Positions 48,138 through 60,309 of a DNA stretch of 64,000 nt are shown here, piece after piece. Under the pieces are notes generated by a model. It was not told where the DNA came from, ran no database searches, and worked only from the letters and a program-made list of their open reading frames with translations. A program made the position numbers and the translations under genes. The stretch's first letter is position 1. Every line of letters begins with the position of its first letter. This DNA comes from Brassica napus (taxonomy: Eukaryota; Streptophyta; Magnoliopsida; Brassicales; Brassicaceae), in contig NC_063449.1 of NCBI RefSeq assembly GCF_020379485.1, positions 37,817,473 to 37,881,472 on the forward strand, written 5' to 3'.

Positions 48138-50961
48138 ATTCTTTTTTTTTTTTAATTTAGTGTTCTTTTTTTCTTTAATTAAGGTTAAATTGACTAACCA
48201 AAGGATAATATCGTATTAACAAAGTTATAGTGGAACAAACTAAAGTTGAATGTGTTTCATTTGTCAATTCTCTCAAAAATATAATTGACCAAGAAATTAA
48301 ATACCCTTAAGAAATTAAAATTTAAATGAAATTTAGATTGAACTAAAACAAATTAATTAGTAAAATAGATCTCCGATGAAACTTTGCTACTAGTTACATA
48401 AATCTGATTTTCAAAAAGATCTGATCATGGCATCAACCCTAATTTCGATTCGTTCTTTTAGGCAACAATCCACAGCATACAAAAATACGATATTGGATGA
48501 GGCATGTTCATGGCATCAACCCTTATCTTTCAATATCTTGTCTAGGGATGGGCAAATAATTCGAATAAAAAAATCAGATCCATATTCTGTCCAACTGAAA
48601 TGAATTCAAACCAAACTGAATCCGACATAAATACTGAGTAGGACTTGTTTTATGATATTTCAGGTTATGAGTTTTATCCAAACCGAATCCATCCGAACCC
48701 AAATGGATATTCGAAAAAATCTAAAAATTAAAATTCCAGAAAAATACTCTTACTAAATCCAAACTTAATCCCGAATAAGTACCCAAAATATTCGAGATTT
48801 AATTGAGTACCTAAAATAAGTAGCTATTACATGAATAATGAACTCAAATATTTAGTTAATATATTTTGGTATTTGGTGCTCTTCTTTCTTCTGTATAGTT
48901 GCGTTTACCGGGTTAGATGTGTTTGTTCTTAGGGTTTGTCGAATATAATGTGTTTAAACATAGTTTTTGAGATTTGTTCTCTGTTTCATTGTCTTTACTC
49001 TCTAATTGATCCTGTCTAAAATTACAGTAGAACCAAATGAATTGTACCAAGGTCATTTCAAATTTTTATTTTTGGTTTTTGTTTCACTAGATCTCTATTT
49101 GATTTTTGTGTACAAATTTTGGAACTGAAAAACCAATTAAGATCTAAAACCTAAAATTATATTGGGTTCTACCGGCTTTTAGAAATGTTACTAAACCCAA
49201 ATCGATCCGAACGGAATCCTAACCTAACTAAACCCGAAAAGAATCTGAACTGAACTTTTATAATATAGAAATGGGGATGGAAGTCATAAACTGAAAACCA
49301 AAAATTTGATTGAATCCAAACCAAAACCCAAAATTATATTGGGTTCTACCGTATTTTTGGAAATGATACTATACCCAAATCCGAATCCGACTAAACTCAA
49401 ACCGAATCATAACCTGAATAAACCGGAAAATTGAAAATTTTAATATCTGATTGATTCAGCTCCAAACCCCGATTGGTCCATGAAGGCCAGGTGTATATTT
49501 CTTTTATAATATCAAAGTTAAAAAAATTAGTAGTAAGTTTTTAACAGTCAAATAATTCATATTCACTATTATAGTATTATAATAAATTAATATTATTCGG
49601 CTTCAATTTATATAAGATAAAAAATAATTAATAATGTTTCTCTTTACATTTCATCGTATAATTAAAATAATTACAAAATAAAAAATATAGATAACTTAAT
49701 ATATTAATTTTTTTTACATTTAAATAATCTAAGTAATAATACACAAAGTAACAAAATTAATGGATTTTACAGTATATTTTATCAACATATAATTTTAAAA
49801 GTAAATAATTTTTTAAAATATATAATTTTTTCTATAAAATATTTAGTTTTAAAGATAGAATATAAAAATTTTGATGAAATTTTAGATTTATTATTCACCT
49901 AAAAGATATGCATTACAAACGAGTAAAATATATGCATATTCTATAAGCGGTTAACATATGTGTGACAAAGAAAGGAATAGGAAAGTAGCCAAAATCAAAT
50001 AGAATGTTGAAACCATCTCTGTAGTAGCCATGCATACTGATGTCTTGGCTTGTACTTTAGTGATATTGTTCTATTCCTTAATGCCTTATCAACTATTCAA
50101 GTGAGTTGTTCAGTTGTTGTCCATTTGTGACGATCAACATTTTGTTCCCTCCATATGTGATAGATATTAGTCTAGAATACCATTTTGGCTATAACTGAGT
50201 CTAAATGACCGAGCGATCGCGGTCGTTCCCAGACAGTGTAAAAATAAGGACAAATAAAGAAAATATGATCTCTTATTTTATTTCTCTCACCACATAATTG
50301 ACAACCCTGCGCTATTTCTTAGATTCATATTCTATCTCTGGTAGCCAACCTGTTTTGACAGTTAACCAAATGATAAAATATTATTGAGGAACTACTTGCG
50401 TAAACCACAAGAAAGTAGTCCACTCAACTTTGCTTCGCACTAATCTAATTCACACTGGTTAAAATTTAGAATATCAAATAAAGTTTTAAAGTGAAATATC
50501 AAAATTAGATATATTTAACTTGAGAGAAAATTACTATTAAATTTTTAAAACTATATAATTTGTATGATTATATAGGATTGGAATGATGTTGTTTTTGTGA
50601 TTGTATATTTTCATCAAACATATAAGATATAATGAGATTATAAAATAAAATATTTAAATTACATTTAATTATAATTTAATTTATCAAATAAATATTTTAA
50701 AACGAAATATCAAAAAGGAATATATATATATATAACTCAGCAAAAAATAAATAAGAAAATGGGTTAAGAATTTTATCATTTGTATGATTATATGATGGGT
50801 TGGGTTACTGTTGTTGTTTAAGAGATATACAGATTTTTTCCATCAAACATGTAACAAATTAAAATATTTATTATTAAAAAAAATAAATATTTTTTTTCGC
50901 AAGCGTATTTTTATTTACAAAATCAAAATTAAACAGGTTCATCTCAAAACTAGCATTTTTC
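48138..50961. repeat. Dispersed repeat R, copy 3 (right-truncated by Athila)
   Basis: The longest copy. 49166-50961 is nearly identical to 9311-11154, and the whole copy matches 21986-24700 more loosely. It stops at CTAGCATTTTTC (50961), where the Athila copy-2 LTR begins; copy 1 shows the unbroken continuation CTAAATTTGAAAATG. The site near 49165 (gggttctaccgg) is the empty target for Athila copy 1. Confidence 0.82.
50000..50480 (-). pseudogene. LINE zf-RVT remnant in R copy 3
   Basis: Same decayed fragment as at 10140-10620; the minus strand around 50325-50260 keeps the Cys-x2-Cys, His and Cys zinc-ligand pattern (CQLCGERNKIRDHIFFICPY). Stops are at the same places as in copy 1, so the damage predates the repeat's copying. 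Confidence 0.6.
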
Positions 50962-52418
50962 TGATGTTAGGAGTTTTCAAGGCTCCTAAGACAAATGTTG
51001 TAGTATAAATGATTGTCGAACCAATTCTAAGGGAATTCGAAGCAATGAGAATGCAAGTACTCACTCAGTCTAAGTGCAACCAGTGATTTCAAATGATTTC
51101 TAAGCTAATGAATAAAGCTGATTCAGTTTCAGAATAATAAAAGCGGTAAATGAGTTGACTTTCTTAACTAAGGAAAATGAGAACTCATGGGCATAGGAAT
51201 TAGACCTTGGGTGATCAAGTTTCGAACTAAGGATGGCAGACGAACAATCAAACTATCAACCTTAAGCTTAGACTCGATTCTAAACAAACTCTATGTCTAG
51301 ATGAATGTTCATTTACTAACACATTTCAAACAACAAATGTCTTTGGTTAAATAATATGGAAGCAATCATTACTAACAGGTCTAAGGCTATCTTAGCACTT
51401 CTAACAACAAATGTCTTTGGCAAAATATGCTAAAAGCTTAGAAGAGTTGTTTCAGGCATTTCATCGAACACCTTTTGGGTGGGAAATGCCTAAAGATCAA
51501 CTTTTGAGAAGCTAACTCAGAAGATGCATTATGATTACTCTACTAGCAAGGTTTTGGAATGATCTACACTAAAACATCCTAGCTCTAACCTAATCACCCT
51601 TAATCTTCCTAACCCATGAATTCAAATGGTGATTACTCACTACTCTTCATTATTCCTCTTAAACCCATTTTGGATTTCAGATTCATCATACAGAGGGATA
51701 CAACAATGAATTGGAAACACAGAATTGCAATAACTAGATGAACAAAAATGATTCAAGAGATGAACTTTCCAAAGGTTTTTCTTAAGAACAAAAGATAATC
51801 CTGCCTGGTGGCTACCAAAGGTACTTAAAACATAGGTTTTGAAAAGTAAAAACGTGCATAATGAAATGACCAAAAAGGCCCTTGAGAAAACATGAATTCG
51901 GCCAAACAAATAGACGCGGAGCGACCTCGGCACGTCGCTCCGGGCTTCGGGAGCGACCTCAGTGGGTCGCTCTGAGAGGTCGGTCCGGCTCCATTGTGTT
52001 GTCGTCACGCGATAGAAATGCGAGCGACCTCGAGGTGTCACTCTGGCCAAGTCGCTCTAGGCTTCGAAAGCGACCTGGGGTGGTCGCTCTGATAGGTCGC
52101 TCCGGGTCAGTTTTCGGCTTCCACCGGGATGAAATGGCGAGCGACTTCTAGGGGTCGCTCCAGCGAGGTCGCTCTGAGAGGTAGTTTGGAGCGACCTCAT
52201 GGTGTCGCTCCCATGCTCTGCTCGTCCAATGATCACCTAGAACGCTTCTTTTGAGCTCCAAATGCACCCAAATGCCTCCAAGGACTCCATGTGGTACTCC
52301 AACACCTGATAAAGACTCATGTATGCAAAATGCAACCTAAACGTGGCTAAATCCTAGTCTATATGATCTAAATGCACATGAGTGAATGGATAAGACAATG
52401 GAAATATGCAAGATATCA
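50962..52418 (-). repeat. 3' LTR of Athila copy 2
   Basis: 1457 bp, TGATGTTAGGAG ... AGATATCA on +. It aligns with the LTR at 7795-9310 on both sides of the hairpin array. That it is the 3' LTR follows from the polypurine tract just to its right and the host repeat R to its left. Confidence 0.88.
51905..52215. repeat. GC-rich hairpin array in LTR U3 (copy 2)
   Basis: Repeated pairs GAGCGACCT ... GTCGCTC about 5-10 bases apart, each able to fold back. Same relative place as the unrelated array at 8695-9115 in the other LTR. Part of it (about 52070-52165) resembles 60328-60425 in the internal region of the same element. Confidence 0.78.
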
Positions 52419-52432
52419 ACTCCCCCAAACTT
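52419..52432 (-). other. Polypurine tract of Athila copy 2
   Basis: On minus, AAGTTTGGGGGAGT lies directly before the LTR start TGATATC. This is the primer for second-strand synthesis; it sets the LTR border and orientation. Confidence 0.85.
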
Positions 52433-53999
52433 GTTCTTTTACTTGTCCACAAGTGAACTTTCTATAACTCATAAGGAGAGAGGTTTGAAGGTGGAAGTTC
52501 ATAGCCAAAAGAAATACAACTAGCACTCAATTCAACATCTAATCCAACATGAGCACACTCTCTTATTACACTCTAGCTTCTCTAGGCCTATCTCAACTCC
52601 TTTTGCCCTTATACTCATCATCAAGCATCCACACATTCAAATCAACCAACTCTCACATTCATTAAGCATAAAACATCAAGTGAATTCTTGCAAATGGTCA
52701 ATTGGTCCAAATCATTTGGTTGAGTAAAGGGAAGGCTTTTATTCAAGTGAGTCAAGAGGTTCAAAATCCATGATCTTTTAAAGTGGTTTACTCTCAAAAC
52801 AAGTAGCATTGACATTGCACATAATATATCTAAGAAAGGGACCAACTCATGCATACAATGCTCAATCTCCATTGTTCTACCCTTTTCCCAAACATACAAG
52901 TTACACAATCACTTCCCATTGTCAAACCCAACTCTCATCTCTCACCAAAAGATCCCAAGAACACTTTGCACATAAAACTCTTTTTCTTTGAAATCTATAA
53001 AGGATTTTCTCAACTTCTAAACAAATCTTAGCTCTAAACAACTTTGCTAGCCCCCTTTTCTTTCTTTTTCTCTTTTTTTTTAATATATTTTTTTCTTTTT
53101 TTCTTTTTCTCTTTTATATTCTTTTTTTTTTCGGGGGCCAAGACTTTTCATAAGCTCGAGCTAGACGTTTATCTATTAATTCCAATAAGATTATCCATTT
53201 AAACACAAAGAGTCTATTCTTTTCCTTCGAACTTTTCATGCTTCCAAACCATAGTCACAACACTCACCCCCACCTATAGATAGACAATAGAGTGCCTAAT
53301 CTAGCAAGAATGAAGACCAACCATTGTCGTTCCTGATACTCTCAACATTATGCACATGTAAGGCTTTCCGAAAAATGCCTCACTCATCAAATAATGAAAG
53401 CTCAAAAGGAGGGAAGGGTTTTGGGAATGGTGTACCACTCGAGTTTGTCAAAAAGATTGGCATAAAGGATGTGACAACTCAAGTTTGTATATCCATGACT
53501 CAATACACAAGGGACCATAAGCAAGAAGCATTAAGTTCGTTCAGTTCAAACAAGGTTGTAGTTGGCTTCAAAGGTTGAGTTTCAGCAATCAACAAGTTTC
53601 AGGAAGAGTTTTCAAGGCTCGAAGCATACAAGTCTTTTTGATAGGTGCATAAGCTACTCAGGTGCAAAGTAATGTTCTTTACAAAGCATTTCAAATCATT
53701 GCTCCCAATGCAAGTAAATGCAACCTATATGCTGTAGACTCTACTAGAAATGCAAATGATGCAAACTAAAAGATTTTTTTTGTGTTTTTCAAATTTTTTC
53801 AGATTTTTTTTTTTAATGCAAATAGGTATGCAATGCATGACTCAATGAAACAACATCAAAGCAAACATGATCAAATACTTGGTACCTCCCCCAAACTTAA
53901 ATGACACAGTCTCTGTGTTGTCAAGGAGAGAGAGATACCCAAAAAAAGAAAAATAATATGCAAAAACGAAATGGTATATACAAGGGAAAGTAGAGAAGT
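52433..53999. other. Athila 3' non-coding spacer with polypyrimidine block
   Basis: No coding frame of note. 53056-53132 is an almost pure T/C run (A/G on the coding strand of the element). 53770-53815 has a second T-rich run. The rest is unremarkable spacer between ORF1 and the 3' LTR, as is usual in Athila. Confidence 0.6.
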
Positions 54000-55785
54000 A
54001 CCTTCAAGGATAGTGAGTGGGGGCAGATGCCCCAGCATCGTCGTCGTCCGGTGGGAACGTGGTATAGTAACCTCCATGTCCTGAGCTGTAGTCTCCATAC
54101 CATTGTTGGCTCTGAACCTCTTCAATCTCAGCCTCACTTTCTGAAGAGGCTAGGGATGGAGACTTGTTTCCAGAGGTGGAAGGCTGAGTGGGTGGGTTCC
54201 TCCATTTTCGCTGGAGCTGTCTATCAGTGAGTGGGAAACCAAGATCAGTGGGCTGAGGTGGGGGCTGGGGGACTGATGTGTTCGCGAAGGCGAAGTCCGC
54301 TGAGCTACATCCAGCTATTCCTCCTCTGGTCAAGACATCGGCCACCTTTTTCATGAACTTGGCTGAAGTCTTTGCTTGCTTCTTCACCGTCTTGCTCAGC
54401 GCCTTGCACTTATCCTTCAGCTTTTCGATTGTTCTGTCTTGTGCCTTGTTCCATCGCTGAAGTCGGCCAATGTGGTCATGAGCGTCACGAAACACACCAG
54501 GGGGAAGGACTCCATCATGTGGCTTGAAGTAGTAGCGTGGAGATCCGTAGATGGGTACAGATTCTTTCCTAGGAGGTTCCGTGAAGTCGTGCCTCGTCGG
54601 AACACTCCTTTTCCTTGGTGCAGCAATGGGACCGAGAGACCCGTGTTCTCCAAGAAAGTTTTCCTGGGATATGTTGAAGCTGATAGCTCCAGGTCTCTCT
54701 AAGCTCGTCAGGTTCTGGTTTGGAAGAACCACTTCGACCGGCTTGCCCTGCAAGTAGTAGTGGTAGACATAGTCCTTCCCATACATCCCACTGAAATAGG
54801 TGGCAATCCTCAAGTAAGTGCCATCGATGAACTTAGGTCCTCATGCGTCCTTTCCCAAGGGAACATTCAGAAATTAGAGCAGTGATGTGATCATCCCGCC
54901 TATCCCAACCTTTGGTTGCGAATCAATTGTGTACCATGCCCAGTCTCTGTAGTGCTCGAGACGATTCACGAAGAAGCTAACCATCCCGAAGGAAGCATAT
55001 ATATCGTTGCTTGGAAGGGGCAACGTTCCAGGTGGGGCGTAGGGGCGGATAGCCGGGCAGAGCAGTCGCATGTCTTCCTCGGTGACATTACCAGATTGCT
55101 TCCGTGGGTAGAATGCATGGACGAACATCCTATGGAGGTAGCGTACAGACGGATGCCGGATATGTGAGTTCTTGTCAGCCCCGGTAAAGTGCTTGTTTCC
55201 AGTGATTAACTTCCAAAGCTGAGTGGGGAGGTTTTCACATTTGGGAAGGGAGTAGTCTGCCAAGTCTTGGAAACCCATGACTCTCCCAATGTCTTTGAAG
55301 TTCATGTTGTACTCTCTTCCATTGATCTTGAACTTTATTTTGCCCCATCCTTGCCTCACATGCGGAGCGTCATGGTAAGTGACCTCAAGGGAAGACAAGA
55401 ACTGACAGGAGACATCCCGGTAGGCAAGGTAGGCCATGGTGAGGAGTTTGGGCATCTTCAGGTGCCCCAGCATTGCCCCAATATCAGAATCGAGACCCAC
55501 CTCATTCAGCAAATCAAGGTCACACTACAAGAAAACAGCAAGGATACTGAGGGAAAAAATCGTCGGAATTTCGTCGGAATAACGTTATTCCGACGACATA
55601 CCGACGAAACAAGTCCTCGGAAATAATTACTCGAAATTTCTTCTTTCCTCGGAAATCCCTCGGAATTTTCCCACGGAATTCCGAGGGAACAAATTTCTGG
55701 GGAAATTCCGAGGATCACTAGTTTGTCGGAAATCTCCTCGGAATATACCGAGGGAGAACTTCGTCGGGATATTTCCTCGGAAGTT

Positions 55786-56061
55786 CATCGATCGATGCGT
55801 TTTTGGACATATATCCATCGATCGATCCGTTTATAAAAAAACGTTCGGAATATACCGAGGCACATCTTCCTCGGAATATCCCTCGGAATATTCCGAGGAA
55901 CATGTCCCTCGGTATATTCCGAGGAACATGTCCCTCGGTATATTCCGAGGAAAGGTGTCCCTCGGTATATTCCGAGGAAGATGTCCCTCGGTATATTCCG
56001 AACGTTTTTTTATAAACAGATCGATCGATGGATATATGTCCAAAAACGCATCGATCGATCG
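55786..56061. repeat. Large inverted repeat (arms about 110 bp) in CACTA copy
   Basis: The left arm, from catcgatcgatgcgttttt, reappears reverse-complemented at 56061 leftwards with few differences. The two arms meet across short direct repeats of 'gaggaacatgtccctcggta' (55894-55985). Frames on both strands here give near-identical translations (MDIYPSID...), purely because of the symmetry. Confidence 0.85.
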
Positions 56062-56227
56062 AGTAAAAAATATAATTAATTTCCTCGGAATGTAAAAAAT
56101 ATTAATTTTTTTTAAAAAATAAATTTTTTGAAATTTGAATTCGAAAATATAAAATTGAAATCATATTAATTAATATTCAAAGTTTCACAAATAAAAATAA
56201 AACATTGCAAGTTTTTGGAAAAAAAAA

Positions 56228-56400
56228 CTACGGGTCTGGCACGTCCGGGAACACCTCGTTCGGGTACATCCTCTGCATCATCTCCATCATTTGCTGGCGA
56301 AAGGGAATCCTGAAAATGGCTGGAATCCCGAGACTGGCTCCCCGTACCACCACGACCACGACGATGTCGAGGCCGGGTCTGATCATCATGACATGTAAAT
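56228..56400 (-). pseudogene. C-terminal scrap of CACTA second gene
   Basis: Minus strand ends FRQQMMEMMQRMYPNEVFPD then VPDP and TAG (56230-56228). A Met/Gln-rich tail with this ending is typical of Brassicaceae CACTA second-gene (Transposase_24 type) proteins. Upstream, in another frame, is an Arg/Gly/Ser-rich piece (GTGSQSRDSSHFQ). An internal deletion has removed the rest. Confidence 0.55.
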
Positions 56401-57740
56401 TAAAAATATATATTTAATAAATACAGAAATATAAAAATTAATTTTTTTTTTAAAAAAATCCCAAATAATAGTTTTTAATCACAAAAAAAGATTTATAGAT
56501 ATTAAAAATATTTAATAAATATATAAAAATAGTTCTAATAAACAAAAAATAGTTTTAATAAATAAAAAATAGTTTAATAATTACAAAAAATAGTTTTAAT
56601 AATATATATATATATTAAAAATATTCTTAAATCCCAAATAATGGTTTTTAATCACAAAAAAAGTTTTATAGATATTAAAAATGTTTTGTAAAATCCAAAA
56701 AATCGAATTTATATACAAAAAAGATTTTGTAAAATCAAAAAAATCGAATTTATATAGAAAAATCATTTTGTAAAATACAAAAATCAATTTTATATACAAA
56801 AATCGATTTTATAAATACGAAAAAAATAAAAAAATTATAAAAAAATTCTAAATCAATTCAACAAAACAAATTATTCAACCAAATCACAATTCTAAACCTA
56901 TTATACAACCAAATCACAATCCTAACCAATCACCCTAACAAAAATCTATCAAAACTACACAAAAACCTAACAAATAGAACCTAAGAGAGTGGGATAGGGT
57001 CCTTACATGATTTGTGTAAGAGAAGGGGGAGATCGCCGGAGATATCGTCGAATTTCAGGGGGAAATCGCCGGAGAGAAGAGAGGAGTCGCGCAGAGGAAG
57101 AAGAGAGAAATGGGGAAAAAGAAGGGGCTCGTGGTTATAAATCCTAGGGTCCGGCGGATATTATCCGTCGGAATTCTAATTTCAATTTTCGCGAAATATT
57201 TGCCCGGTAAAATGAAAATATTCCGAGGAAATTCCGACGGATAGTAAAATATCCGTCGGAATTTCCTCGGAATATTCCGAGGAAATACCGAGGAACTAGT
57301 GTTTGGGGTTTCAAAACATCAAATTTTTTTGCCGTATTTCATTTCGTATACAATTGTAATGCATACCATTGAGGATTCTTTGTATAGATGAGCATAAACC
57401 ATGAAATAACAAATTTCAAAACTAATTGAAAGTATTCCCTTTACCGTTCATTAAAATGTATAAGTGTTTCTCTTATGTTGTGGGATTTCGTTCATACAAT
57501 CGGAAAAGTGTTAATTATAAGGTAAGGAACAAATTTTTGACTTCATAATGAACGTAAGACACTTAATAAGGGTTATATAGGTGTTATTCAAACCGCAAAA
57601 CGTTGTTTTCGGTTTAAAAACCCTATTTCCTCGGAATTTCCTCGGATTATTCCGAGGGAATTCCGAGGAAACCCTTTTCTTCCTCGGAATTCCGTCGGAA
57701 TATTCCAAGGAAATTCCGAGGAACTAGTGTTTGGGGTATA

Positions 57741-58195
57741 AACGGATCGATCGATGGATATATGTCAGAAAACGCATCGATCGATCACTAAGATGGACCA
57801 AAGCGTAACAATGTGATCGATCGATTAGATTATCCCATCGATCGATCGAGAATCTCAAGCGTTCCTCGGAATGTCCTCGGAAAATCTTGTAAGTTTTTGG
57901 ATAAACGAATCGATCGATGGATATATGTCAGAAAACGCATCGATCGATCGATCACTAAGATGGACCAAAGCGTAGCAATGTGATCGATCGATTAGATTAT
58001 CCTATCGATCGATCGAGAATCTCAAGCGTTCCTCGGAATGTCCTCGGAAAATCTTGTAAGTGTTTGTATAAACGGATCGATCGATGGATATATGTCAGAA
58101 AACGCATCGATCGATCACTAAGATGGACCAAAGCGTAACAATGTGATCGATCGATTAGATTATCCCATCGATGGATCGAACAAAATCTCGGGAGC
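57741..58195 (+). repeat. Three-copy tandem repeat, 163-167 bp period
   Basis: Units start aacggatcgatcgatggata at 57741, about 57904 (with one change) and 58071. Each includes 'actaagatggaccaaagcgt' and 'gatcgatcgattagattatc', and the first two end with 'cctcggaatgtcctcgg'. The repeated palindrome ATCGATCGAT is dense here, at 55786-56061 and at 58205-58250. Confidence 0.85.
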
Positions 58196-58467
58196 CTTTT
58201 TTTAAACGCATCGATCGATCTTTATTTGTACAACAACGCATCGATCGATTTTTAATTGGTTGTGTTTTGAGTAGTTTTTAATTCGTATTCAGCTTTGCCT
58301 TGCTAGATAAACCAAATAACTAATATCTGAGTACCATTCTTTCAGCTATCAACTGCAGGCTGTGAAACATGGAAAAGCCACAAACATTGATCAACCAACA
58401 ACATCCATGCTTTTAAGAATGTTCAAAGGATTCAAACTGACTGACCAGTCAATCTACTCAAATTTTC

Positions 58468-58788
58468 TCATCTTGGGGCTTGGTATACACTAGGTTCGCT
58501 ACTACTACCATGTTCATAATCAGTTTCCCCATGATGATACCAAATTTTGTAACTTCGTGTAATCCCACTCAAATATAGATGAGTCCAAACATCCCAGTCT
58601 TTAATAACCTTTCTATTTTTACAATTAGAGCAAGGACATCTTAACATACTTGTTTTTGCTTCCGGTTGTCGGTGAACTAACCCCATGAATTCGGTTATAC
58701 CTCGTTGGTATTCTTCCGTAAGCAATCTCGTGTTCGGATCCAAATGAGGTCGATCGATCCAAGAACGAAAATAATTTGAAGAAGACAT
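58468..58788 (-). pseudogene. CACTA transposase N-terminal (transposase-associated) domain
   Basis: 106 codons from Met 58788: SSSNYFRSWIDRPHLDPNTR, then MLRCPCSNCKNRK (Cys-x-Cys-x2-Cys zinc-like cluster) and VWTHLYLSGITRSYKIWYHH. This is the plant transposase-associated domain that normally precedes TNP2. The frame stops after YQAPR at 58468, and the catalytic part is absent from the element. Confidence 0.8.
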
Positions 58789-59603
58789 ATTTTTTATGAA
58801 TCAAATTCGTGTGTAAATAGAGTAAGAGGGAGGATGAAGATATGGAGTGAATGAAGAGGAAGAGGACTGCTTGTATTTATAGTTAAAATCCTGCCGACAG
58901 ACCGAGGAAATTCCGACGGAATTCCGACGCCAACGGCTAGTTCGTCGGAATTTCCTCGAAATTTTGTAAAATCCCCTAACGGCTCTCCAACGGCTATAAT
59001 ATTTCCTCGGAATTCATCGGTTTTTTCCGAGGAACACATTTTTCCTCGGAATTTCCTCGGAATATTCCGACGGATTGATATTTCCTCGGAATTCCGTCGG
59101 TATATTCCGAGGAAATTCCGAGGAAACCAAATTTTGTGTTTCCTCGGAATTTCCTCGGAAATTCTCGGGATATTCCGAGGATTTCATTTTCCGTCGGAAT
59201 GTCCGTCAGAATACCGCTGTTTTCTTGTAGTGTCAGCTAATCTGGTTGGAATCCAAGTTACCCCATTCAGCAAATGATGATACAACTCTTCCTCAGATGG
59301 AGTTTTCGCCATGTCTCTATCATCAGCAACCTCCTTCCCCTTGGACATTTTGGCCCTCTTTGTAGGAGCCTGCTCATCTGCACTTTCATCGCCACTCTCC
59401 TCATCTGTGGCAACTGCTATACTCTTTCCTGCCCTCTTCTCTTGTTCCTTTGCCTTCTTTGTAGCCAAGGTTTGCTGTCAAGAAGTCCTTTGTGTCCCAG
59501 AACCAGCTTGTTCCGAGGCTAAAGCCTTTCCTCTCAACGAAGACTCTTGTCTCTCAGGTTCTTGCCTCTCAGCATCCGATTTTCCCTTAGTTTTCTTAAC
59601 CAT

Positions 59604-60309
59604 TGTACCTGAGAAATACAAAACTTGGAAAGGGATAAGTGGATTGACTTTGCAAATGTAAACTTCAAGAGGCAACGTAAAGAATCACAATTCTCAATCT
59701 TTTCATCATGTGAAAATTACAAGACAAGTAAAATTCAATAATCAAAGTAATTCTAGAATGAGAGGGTTCTCTAATCAAACCTTTCAACACCTTAACATAC
59801 TAACTCACCCACTAACACACTCAATTTGGATCAATTTCGAAAAGCCCCAAATCCATGAACCCTAATTTTGCCAAAGTTCAAATTAAGCTCAATTCCACCA
59901 TCAATTCAACAACCCAACTTGATATATAAGCTTTCCCTAGTCTATTTTACCACAATCAAGCAAGAAAATGACCAAATTTCGATTTTCAAATTCTAGGGTT
60001 CATGGACCTACGAATTTGAATTTAAAAACACAATACCTTGCTTTGGATGAAAGGAAATGGGGAATGGGTGGTGAGGAATAGACTACAGGGGCGAAAGCTT
60101 GGATTTAGAAACAAGAACTAGGAGATTTGAGTGAGAATTGAGAAAGTTAGGAGATTTTTGGTGTGGGTTTGTTTGAGAGAGTATGAGTGTTTGTGATAGG
60201 AAGGGAGAGTGAAAGAGATGAAGGTCGTGGGTCTGGGTAGGTCTAGGGTCGTCCGATTAGGTTTAGGGCTGGTTAACTCGAATTAAACCGGACAAAATCG
60301 AAGAGGGAC
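59604..60309. other. Athila spacer upstream of ORF1
   Basis: Leader of ORF1 on the minus strand. AT-rich, without a coding frame; 60040-60230 is purine-rich on + ('gagagtatgagtg', 'gggagagtgaaagagatgaa'). Nothing else recognised. Confidence 0.5.

Larger units (their letters stand above)
55523..59232 (-). mobile_element. Deleted CACTA element inside Athila ORF1
   Basis: 3710 bp. Both ends are CACTACAAGAAAACAGC (55523 on +, 59232 on minus), and the 3-bp duplication tca is at 55520-55522 and 59233-59235. Ends are filled with TTCCTCGGAAT / ATTCCGAGGAA repeats. Only scraps of transposase genes remain, on the minus strand: a transposase-associated domain (58788-58468) and the last codons of the second gene (about 56400-56228). 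Non-autonomous. Confidence 0.92.
54004..59603 (-). pseudogene. Athila ORF1 (env-position protein), split by CACTA
   Basis: The extra ORF that follows pol in Athila elements (ATHILA ORF-1 family); role unproven, sometimes called env-like. Minus strand: start Met at 59603 (MVKKTKGKSDAERQ), a charged Lys/Glu region, then TPSEEELYHHLLNGVTWIPT before the CACTA element (59232-55523). After it come LNEVGLDSDIGAMLGHLKMP, a globular region with VTEEDMRLLCPAIRPYAPPG, a likely coiled coil (WNKAQDRTIEKLKDKCKALS, about 54440) and an acidic Pro/Gln-rich tail ending at 54004. Damage: TGA at 59478-59480, TAA at 54874-54876, TGA at 54841-54843. Frame on both sides of the CACTA insertion is the same once the insert and one target copy are discounted. 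Confidence 0.82.

Noticed and set aside
51905..52215. CRISPR-like or satellite array
   Set aside because: Repeats are irregular facing pairs inside an LTR of a plant retrotransposon, without uniform spacers.
55803..56043. Matching open frames on both strands (MDIYPSID...)
   Set aside because: They mirror each other only because the DNA is a palindrome; no domain and no codon signal.
59274..59661. Plus-strand frames with hydrophobic Leu/Cys-rich products
   Set aside because: Antisense of the Lys/Glu-rich Athila ORF1 N-terminus.
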